From Burkholderiaceae bacterium (GTDB lineage Bacteria > Pseudomonadota > Gammaproteobacteria > Burkholderiales > Burkholderiaceae_C): a stretch of 42,866 bases of DNA. The stretch lies in assembly GCA_022702125.1 (NCBI GenBank), contig JAKOND010000210.1:81322-124187 (forward strand), in the 5' to 3' direction. How positions within the stretch are numbered: position 1 is the stretch's first letter; the number at the start of each line of letters is the position of its first letter. The translations under genes were made by a program, and so were the position numbers. Below, piece by piece: positions 38,105 to 42,866 of this stretch. The notes under the pieces were generated by a model that was not told the origin of the DNA, searched no databases, and saw only the letters and a list, made by a program, of their open reading frames with translations.

Positions 38105-39487
38105 ATGTCCGTGATCCGGTCGGCCTCGCGCAAGCGCGACGGTGCGGCGACCGGCGCGGCCTGGCATTTCCATTCGCTGTCCACCCGGCTGATGCTGGTG
38201 ACGCTGGGCTTCTGCCTGGTGTTCGCCCTCTGCACGATGGCGCTGCGCACCTGGTCGGCCTGGAACAGCGGCGTGAGCGAGATGTCGGCCGACCTGCTGC
38301 TGGTCGAGCAGGCGTTCCAGCCGCTCCTCGGACGGGCGGCCCAGGAGCAGGACCGCGCCCTGCTGCGCGCGCATGTCGAGGCCCTGGCCAGCGCCGCGCC
38401 CATCGGCAAGGCGACGCTGACCCTGGCGCTCGACGGCCAGCCGGCCGAGTCCATCGAAGCGGTGCATGACGGCTGGAGCCCGTCGGCCTGGGCGCCGGTG
38501 CGCCATGTGGTGCTGCGCGCGCCCTCGAGCCTCGACCCCAACGGCGCCGGCGAGTCCATCGGCACCCTCACGCTCTACGGCGACGAGCGCATGCTCTGGC
38601 GCCGCATGAACGACGAGGTGCTCGGCATCGGCCTGACGCAGCTGGTGCAGTCGCTGCTGCTGGCGGGCGTGATGATGCTGGTGTGCAACCGGCTCGTGAC
38701 CGGCCATGTGCGGCGCATCGCGCGCCACCTGGCGGCGCTCAACCCGTCGAACCTGCACCAGCCGCTGACGCTCGACCGGGTGGACTGCGGCGACGAACTG
38801 ACGCTGCTGGTCGGCGGCGTCAACCAGCTGCAGGGCAATCTCTCGGACTACCTGCAGCGCCAGCAGCGCTACGAGAACGAGCTGGCCGACCACCGCGACC
38901 ACCTGGCCGAGATGATCCAGGAACGCACCCGCGAACTGCAGGCCGCCAACGTGCAGCTGGAGGCGCTGTCGCGCACCGACGCGCTGACCGGCCTGGCCAA
39001 CCGGCGGCACTTCGACGCGGTGACCCAGACCGAATTCCTGCGCGCGCAGCGCACCGGCCAGCCGCTGTGCCTGCTGCTGTGCGACATCGACTTCTTCAAG
39101 CGCTACAACGACCGCTACGGCCATGCCGCCGGCGACATCTGCCTGCGCATCGTGGCCAACGCGATGCGCGACAGCCTGGGCCGCGCGGGCGACCTGCTGG
39201 CACGCATCGGCGGCGAGGAATTCGCCATCCTGCTGCCCGCCACCGCCGAGCCCCAGGCCCGCACGCTGGCCGACCGGCTGTGCCGCACGGTGGAGACGCT
39301 GCGGATCGAGCACGAAGCGGCGGAGGGCGTGTCGCACGTCACCCTGAGCATCGGCGTGGCGCAGCTCGACCCCACCGCCGACGCCGGCTTCGGCCTGCTG
39401 TTCCGGCACGCCGACCAGGCGCTCTACCTGGCCAAGGGCCGGGGCCGCAACCAGGTGGCCACCTACCGCAAGACCGCGCAGGCCTGA
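38105..39487 (+). CDS. Membrane diguanylate cyclase (GGDEF protein)
   Basis: 460-residue enzyme that makes cyclic-di-GMP. Layout: cytoplasmic N-terminus, TM1 about 28-50, a periplasmic sensor of about 130 residues (CHASE8-like in size and place), TM2 about 182-200, a HAMP-like segment, a coiled coil (QRYENELADHRDHLAEMIQERTRELQ), then GGDEF (about 290-455). The active-site GGEEF is at 369-373 and the inhibitory I-site RAGD at 360-363, five residues before it, so product inhibition is expected. DIDFFKRYNDRYGH binds metal and substrate. Preceded by a good promoter and a C9 tract. Confidence 0.94.
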   Translation: MSVIRSASRKRDGAATGAAWHFHSLSTRLMLVTLGFCLVFALCTMALRTWSAWNSGVSEMSADLLLVEQAFQPLLGRAAQEQDRALLRAHVEALASAAPIGKATLTLALDGQPAESIEAVHDGWSPSAWAPVRHVVLRAPSSLDPNGAGESIGTLTLYGDERMLWRRMNDEVLGIGLTQLVQSLLLAGVMMLVCNRLVTGHVRRIARHLAALNPSNLHQPLTLDRVDCGDELTLLVGGVNQLQGNLSDYLQRQQRYENELADHRDHLAEMIQERTRELQAANVQLEALSRTDALTGLANRRHFDAVTQTEFLRAQRTGQPLCLLLCDIDFFKRYNDRYGHAAGDICLRIVANAMRDSLGRAGDLLARIGGEEFAILLPATAEPQARTLADRLCRTVETLRIEHEAAEGVSHVTLSIGVAQLDPTADAGFGLLFRHADQALYLAKGRGRNQVATYRKTAQA

Positions 39488-39532
39488 GGCCGACGGCTGC
39501 AAACCCTAGGCACGCCCGGCGCGGGCCGCTCC

Positions 39533-39538
39533 TAGAAT
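39533..39538 (+). promoter_or_regulatory. -10 box of the two-component operon
   Basis: TAGAAT 49 nt before the response-regulator ATG, which follows CCAGGAGACGAC. Confidence 0.5.
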
Positions 39539-39587
39539 CGGCCCCTACCCGCGATACCCACAGAAGCCGCCCCGGCCAGGAGACGAC

Positions 39588-40262
39588 ATGCGCATCCTCA
39601 TTGCCGAAGACGACCAGGTGCTCGCCGACGGCCTGCTGCGCAGCCTGCGGTCCTCGGGCGCCGCGGTGGACCATGTCGCCAACGGCTCCGAGGCCGATAC
39701 CGCGCTGATCACCGGCCACGAGTTCGACCTCCTGATCCTCGACCTCGGCCTGCCGAAGCTGCACGGGCTGGAAGTGCTGCGCAAGCTGCGCGGGCGCGGC
39801 TCCGCGCTGCCGGTGCTGATCCTCACCGCCGCCGACGGCATCGAGGAACGGGTCAAGGGCCTGGACCTGGGCGCCGACGACTACATGGCCAAGCCCTTCT
39901 CGCTGCAGGAACTGGAGGCCCGGGTGCGCGCCCTGACCCGGCGCGGCATGGGCGGCACCAGCCACACCATCCGCCACGGCCCGCTGGTCTACGACCAGGC
40001 CGGCCGGGTCGCCACGCTCAACGACCGCATGGTGGAGCTGTCGGCGCGCGAACTCGGCCTGCTGGAGGTGCTGCTGCAGCGCGTCGGCCGGCTGGTGAGC
40101 AAGGAGCAGCTGGTCGAGCACCTCTGCGAGTGGGGCGAGGAAGTCAGCAACAACGCCATCGAGGTCTACATCCACCGCCTGCGCAAGAAGATCGAGAAGG
40201 GCCCGGTGCGCATCGCCACGGTGCGCGGCCTCGGGTACTGCCTTGAGAAGATCCCGCACTAG
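39588..40262 (+). CDS. OmpR-family response regulator, TctD/QseB-like
   Basis: 224-residue DNA-binding regulator. Receiver domain 1-115 with acidic pocket EDD (7-9), phospho-acceptor Asp52 in LILDLGLPK and Lys102 in MAKPFS. The C-terminal winged helix (about 125-220) has LSARELGLLEVLLQRVGRLVSKEQL and VSNNAIEVYIHRLRKKI. Clear AGGAG before the ATG. The next gene, a sensor kinase, starts 21 nt later. In Comamonadaceae this pair resembles TctD/TctE, which controls tricarboxylate uptake, but no transport genes adjoin it here. Confidence 0.95.
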   Translation: MRILIAEDDQVLADGLLRSLRSSGAAVDHVANGSEADTALITGHEFDLLILDLGLPKLHGLEVLRKLRGRGSALPVLILTAADGIEERVKGLDLGADDYMAKPFSLQELEARVRALTRRGMGGTSHTIRHGPLVYDQAGRVATLNDRMVELSARELGLLEVLLQRVGRLVSKEQLVEHLCEWGEEVSNNAIEVYIHRLRKKIEKGPVRIATVRGLGYCLEKIPH

Positions 40263-40283
40263 CCTCCGCCCGCCGGCCGCGCG

Positions 40284-41954
40284 ATGAAGGTCTTCCGGCG
40301 GCGCCACCGCTCGCTGTTCGGGGAGATCCTCGACTGGATGCTCACCCCGCTGGTGCTGCTGCTGCCGCTGTCGCTGGGGCTGACCTGGCTGGTGGCGCAG
40401 GGCCTGGCCAACCACCCCTTCGACCGTGCGCTGGAGGCCCGCGCCCGGTCGCTCGCCGGCCAGGTGCTCGCCCAGCTCGGCGAGGCGCCCTTCACGCTCG
40501 GCGCGCCCGACACCGCCGGCGACCTGCCCGGCGACGCGGCCCGCGATCCGCTGGGCGCGCTGCACGACGAGGAGGGCTACCGCACCGCCTTCCAGGTGCG
40601 CGACGGCGCCGGCGACCTGCGCGGCGGCGACGCCGAGCTGCCGATGCCCGACATGGACGACGGCCGGCAGCGGCCGCGCCGCATCTACCTGCGCGACGAG
40701 CAGTGGCGCGGCGCGCCGGTGCGCATCGCCTACCTCTGGATCGACCTGCCGCCGGTGGGCGCCGCCCCGTCGTCCGTGCCGGACGAGGAGGACGTCTACA
40801 CCCCGCCGCCGGCGAGCCTGGAGCAGCGCCTGGCCGAGGCCGGCGTGTCGCAGCTGCAGACCCGCCCCGCGCCCGGCGCCGCGCCATCCGCGCCGCCGCA
40901 GCGCTCCCGCTTCCTGGTGCAGGTGGCCGAGACGCGCGAGCGGCGTTCGGCGCTGGCCACCGAGATCGCCCGGGGCGTGATGATCCCGCAGCTGGCGATG
41001 CTGCCGCTGGCGGTGCTGCTGGTCTGGCTGGCGCTGGCGCGCGCCATCAAGCCGCTGCATGCGCTGGAGGCCCGCATCCGCGCCCGCCAGCCCGACGACC
41101 TGAGCCCGCTCGACGACGGCGAGGCGCCCTACGAGGTCGAGCCGCTGGTGTCCTCGGTCAACGACCTGCTGCAGCGCCTGGGCGACTCGATGGCCACGCA
41201 GAAGCGCTTCCTGGCCGACGCCGCGCACCAGCTCAAGACCCCGCTGGCAGGGCTGCGCATGCAGGCCGACCTGGCGCAGCGCGAGGGCGCCAGCGCCGAG
41301 GAGCTCAAGCGCTCGCTGCAGCAGATCGGCCGCGCCAGCGTGCGCGCCACCCATGCGGTCAACCAGCTGCTGGCGCTGGCGCGGGCCGAGGCCGGCGGCG
41401 TCGCCATCGCGCGCCGGCCCTGCGACCTGGCGCGGCTGGCGATCGAGGCGGTGCGCGAGGCGGTGCCCCGCGCGCTCGACAGGCGCATCGACCTGGGCTA
41501 CGACGGCGCGCGGCCCGGCAGCCCCGGCGTCACCGTGCCGGGCAACCCGACGCTGCTCTACGAGATGGTGCGCAACCTGCTGGACAACGCCATCGCCTAC
41601 ACGCCCGCGGCGCAGGCCCCGGCCGGCCCGGACGCGGAGGCCGGCGCGCCCGGCATGGTCACGGTGCACCTGACGGTCGATGCCGATGCCGGCCGGGTCC
41701 GGCTGCAGGTGGAGGACACCGGCCCGGGCATCCCCGCCGCGGAACGGGCGCTGGTGTTCCAGCCCTTCTACCGGGTGCTGGGCAACGAGGCGGACGGCTC
41801 CGGGCTGGGCCTGCCGATCGTGCAGGAGATCGCGCGCCAGCACGGCGCCGCCGTCACGCTCGAAGACGCCCGGCCGGGCCGGGTGCCGCCCGGGGTGCGG
41901 GTGGAGGTGTGCTTCCCGCTGGCGGAGGCGCCGGCGCCGTCGGCGGTGCCCTGA
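40284..41954 (+). CDS. Sensor histidine kinase, TctE-like
   Basis: 556-residue inner-membrane kinase. TM1 about 18-40; a periplasmic sensor domain of about 190 residues; TM2 about 236-256 (LAMLPLAVLLVWLALARAI); HAMP to about 300; H-box FLADAAHQLKTPLAGLR with phospho-His at 315; ATPase N-box NLLDNAIAYTP, G1 VEDTGPGIP and G2 GSGLGLPIVQEIA. The sensor has an unusual Pro/Ala-rich acidic insert (PSSVPDEEDVYTPPPASLE). It should phosphorylate the regulator encoded just upstream; the signal is unknown. Confidence 0.95.
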   Translation: MKVFRRRHRSLFGEILDWMLTPLVLLLPLSLGLTWLVAQGLANHPFDRALEARARSLAGQVLAQLGEAPFTLGAPDTAGDLPGDAARDPLGALHDEEGYRTAFQVRDGAGDLRGGDAELPMPDMDDGRQRPRRIYLRDEQWRGAPVRIAYLWIDLPPVGAAPSSVPDEEDVYTPPPASLEQRLAEAGVSQLQTRPAPGAAPSAPPQRSRFLVQVAETRERRSALATEIARGVMIPQLAMLPLAVLLVWLALARAIKPLHALEARIRARQPDDLSPLDDGEAPYEVEPLVSSVNDLLQRLGDSMATQKRFLADAAHQLKTPLAGLRMQADLAQREGASAEELKRSLQQIGRASVRATHAVNQLLALARAEAGGVAIARRPCDLARLAIEAVREAVPRALDRRIDLGYDGARPGSPGVTVPGNPTLLYEMVRNLLDNAIAYTPAAQAPAGPDAEAGAPGMVTVHLTVDADAGRVRLQVEDTGPGIPAAERALVFQPFYRVLGNEADGSGLGLPIVQEIARQHGAAVTLEDARPGRVPPGVRVEVCFPLAEAPAPSAVP

Positions 41955-41995
41955 AGCTGCGCCCGGCCGCCGTCGCCTGTCGACCTCGTCCGGCG

Positions 41996-42012
41996 CGGCG
42001 GGAAGCCCGCCG
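41996..42012. terminator. Hairpin between the kinase and PEP-CTERM genes
   Basis: CGGCGGG and CCCGCCG with an AAG loop, in the 85-bp convergent gap. No T-tract. Confidence 0.4.
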
Positions 42013-42039
42013 TCCGGGCCGTCCCGGGGTAGCCGGCCC

Positions 42040-42705
42040 CTACTTCGGCCGGCGCCGGTGGATGGCGATGACGCAGGCGATCCCCAGCAGCGCCAGCGCG
42101 AACGATGCCGGTTCCGGCACGGTGGAGTTGGCGGCGATCACGTAGACGCGGTCGATGACCACGTCCTTGGCGAAGCCGCTCCCGGCCGCGTCGAAGATGA
42201 AGTTCAGCGAGTAGTTGCCCGGCGCGGCGATGTTCACGGTGCCGGCGTACCGGGTCCAGGCGGCCAGCGGCAGCGAGGACACGTGGTAGGCGCCGAGCCG
42301 CGTCCCGGCCAGGGCGAGCGCGAAGCTGGCATCGGCCGGGTTGCCCATGCCGTTGGCCGGCGCATAGGCGTCGAAGCCGAAACGGTAGGCGCCGACGGAC
42401 AGGCTCAGGATCTGGCCGAGCGTGGCGTTGACGGCGTGATCGTTGGAGAAATAGGCGGCGCTGCCGCCGGCCGCATCGGGGCCGGGGCCGACGGCGGTGT
42501 CGGCATGCACCGTTTCGCCGAACGCGTTCTGGCCGGGGTCGGTCGATCCGTAGGCGACCAGCCGCGCGCCGCTGCCGGCGGAGGACCAGCCCGCCAGGCC
42601 GTTCTCGAAGCTGCCGTTGGCCAGGAGATTGACCGGCGCGGCCGCGACGCCGGCAGCGGGCAGGAGCGCAGCCAGGCAGACGGGCAGGAGACGGGAGAGC
42701 GACAT
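42040..42705 (-). CDS. PEP-CTERM sorting-domain protein
   Basis: 221-residue secreted protein. Signal peptide about 1-22 (LLPVCLAALLPAAGVAA). The mature region begins NLLANGSFENGLAGWSS, as in carbohydrate-binding-module-like (DUF642/CBM4-9-like) beta-sandwiches. The C-terminus has the sorting signal: VPEPASF, a hydrophobic helix ALALLGIACVIAI and a basic end HRRRPK, recognised by exosortase. Such proteins are usually linked to extracellular polysaccharide and floc or biofilm formation. No exosortase is in the window. GAGG lies before the start at 42705. Confidence 0.92.
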   Translation of the reverse strand: MSLSRLLPVCLAALLPAAGVAAAPVNLLANGSFENGLAGWSSAGSGARLVAYGSTDPGQNAFGETVHADTAVGPGPDAAGGSAAYFSNDHAVNATLGQILSLSVGAYRFGFDAYAPANGMGNPADASFALALAGTRLGAYHVSSLPLAAWTRYAGTVNIAAPGNYSLNFIFDAAGSGFAKDVVIDRVYVIAANSTVPEPASFALALLGIACVIAIHRRRPK

Positions 42706-42795
42706 GGAAAACCTCGGGAATAAAAGAGCGGCGCAGCCGAAGCCGCGCGCCGTGACACCAAAGGGCCACGGAAAAGCGGTATGGAAGGAATCCCA

Positions 42796-42816
42796 AAAGA
42801 TACCTTTTGTATCTTT
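42796..42816. repeat. AT-rich palindrome upstream of the PEP-CTERM gene
   Basis: AAAGATAC (42796-42803) and GTATCTTT (42809-42816) around a 5-nt centre, about 90 nt upstream of the gene. Operator-like perfect dyad in an AT-rich patch. Confidence 0.8.
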
Positions 42817-42866
42817 ATGCGTCAAATGGTAATTACTACGGCCGCCGACGCCTGCGGGCCGTCGGC

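Overview
The window is a very GC-rich (about 70%) bacterial chromosome segment with densely packed, mostly one- to five-gene transcription units. Gene content points to a betaproteobacterium of the order Burkholderiales, most likely family Comamonadaceae (Acidovorax/Variovorax/Xylophilus-like): type 2 argC, an orphan Bug-type binding protein, a PEP-CTERM protein, a TctD/TctE-like two-component pair, the linkage sucC-sucD-terC near a type IV pilin and recA-recX, and TAGAAT/TACAAT-like -10 boxes. The family call is inference; no rRNA gene is present to prove it. I see no tRNA, rRNA, CRISPR array, insertion sequence, prophage or defence island.

Layout. 1-5157: an RND efflux operon (outer-membrane channel cut by the window edge, adaptor, inner-membrane pump). 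5335-7575: a TonB-dependent siderophore receptor behind a Fur-like site. 7716-8945: an HD-GYP-like protein without its HD dyad. 8950-11528: diiron desaturase-like protein, exported glutathione peroxidase, a structured 344-bp intergenic region, and a glutathione S-transferase. 11742-16957: purB, alkB, yaeQ, an EthD-like protein, ynfA, and a pair of overlapping small Cys-rich genes. 17032-22196: a LysR regulator divergent from a five-gene catabolic-looking cluster (PDC-lactonase-like amidohydrolase, SDR, Bug binding protein, carboxymuconolactone decarboxylase-like protein, dimeric alpha-beta barrel protein). 22272-24372: a manganese (yybP-ykoY) riboswitch and terC, then two small genes. 24395-28497: M48 protease, moaC, an AT-rich pilA island and an FHA protein. 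28664-31594: terC2, sucD and sucC on the minus strand. 31931-35490: argC, argE and an MHS-family transporter. 35532-37889: recX, recA (LexA box) and a divergent MarR regulator. 38105-41954: a diguanylate cyclase and a two-component system. 42040-42705: a PEP-CTERM protein.

How it fits together. Most of the window is conserved housekeeping (purine, arginine, molybdopterin, TCA cycle, SOS repair) mixed with envelope and stress functions (efflux, iron uptake, Mn export, peroxide and glutathione chemistry). The accessory part with the least obvious function is the 17-22 kb LysR-controlled cluster. Regulatory signals are unusually readable: Fur-like, LexA, sigma-54 and Mn-riboswitch sites, several strong hairpins, and at least five genes whose -10 box sits only 6-8 nt before the start codon, suggesting leaderless mRNAs. 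I found no clear new multi-gene system. The best leads are a candidate CU-rich structured RNA at about 10600-10885, the leaderless promoters, a C9 tract in the Shine-Dalgarno position of the diguanylate cyclase, and the orphan catabolic cluster.
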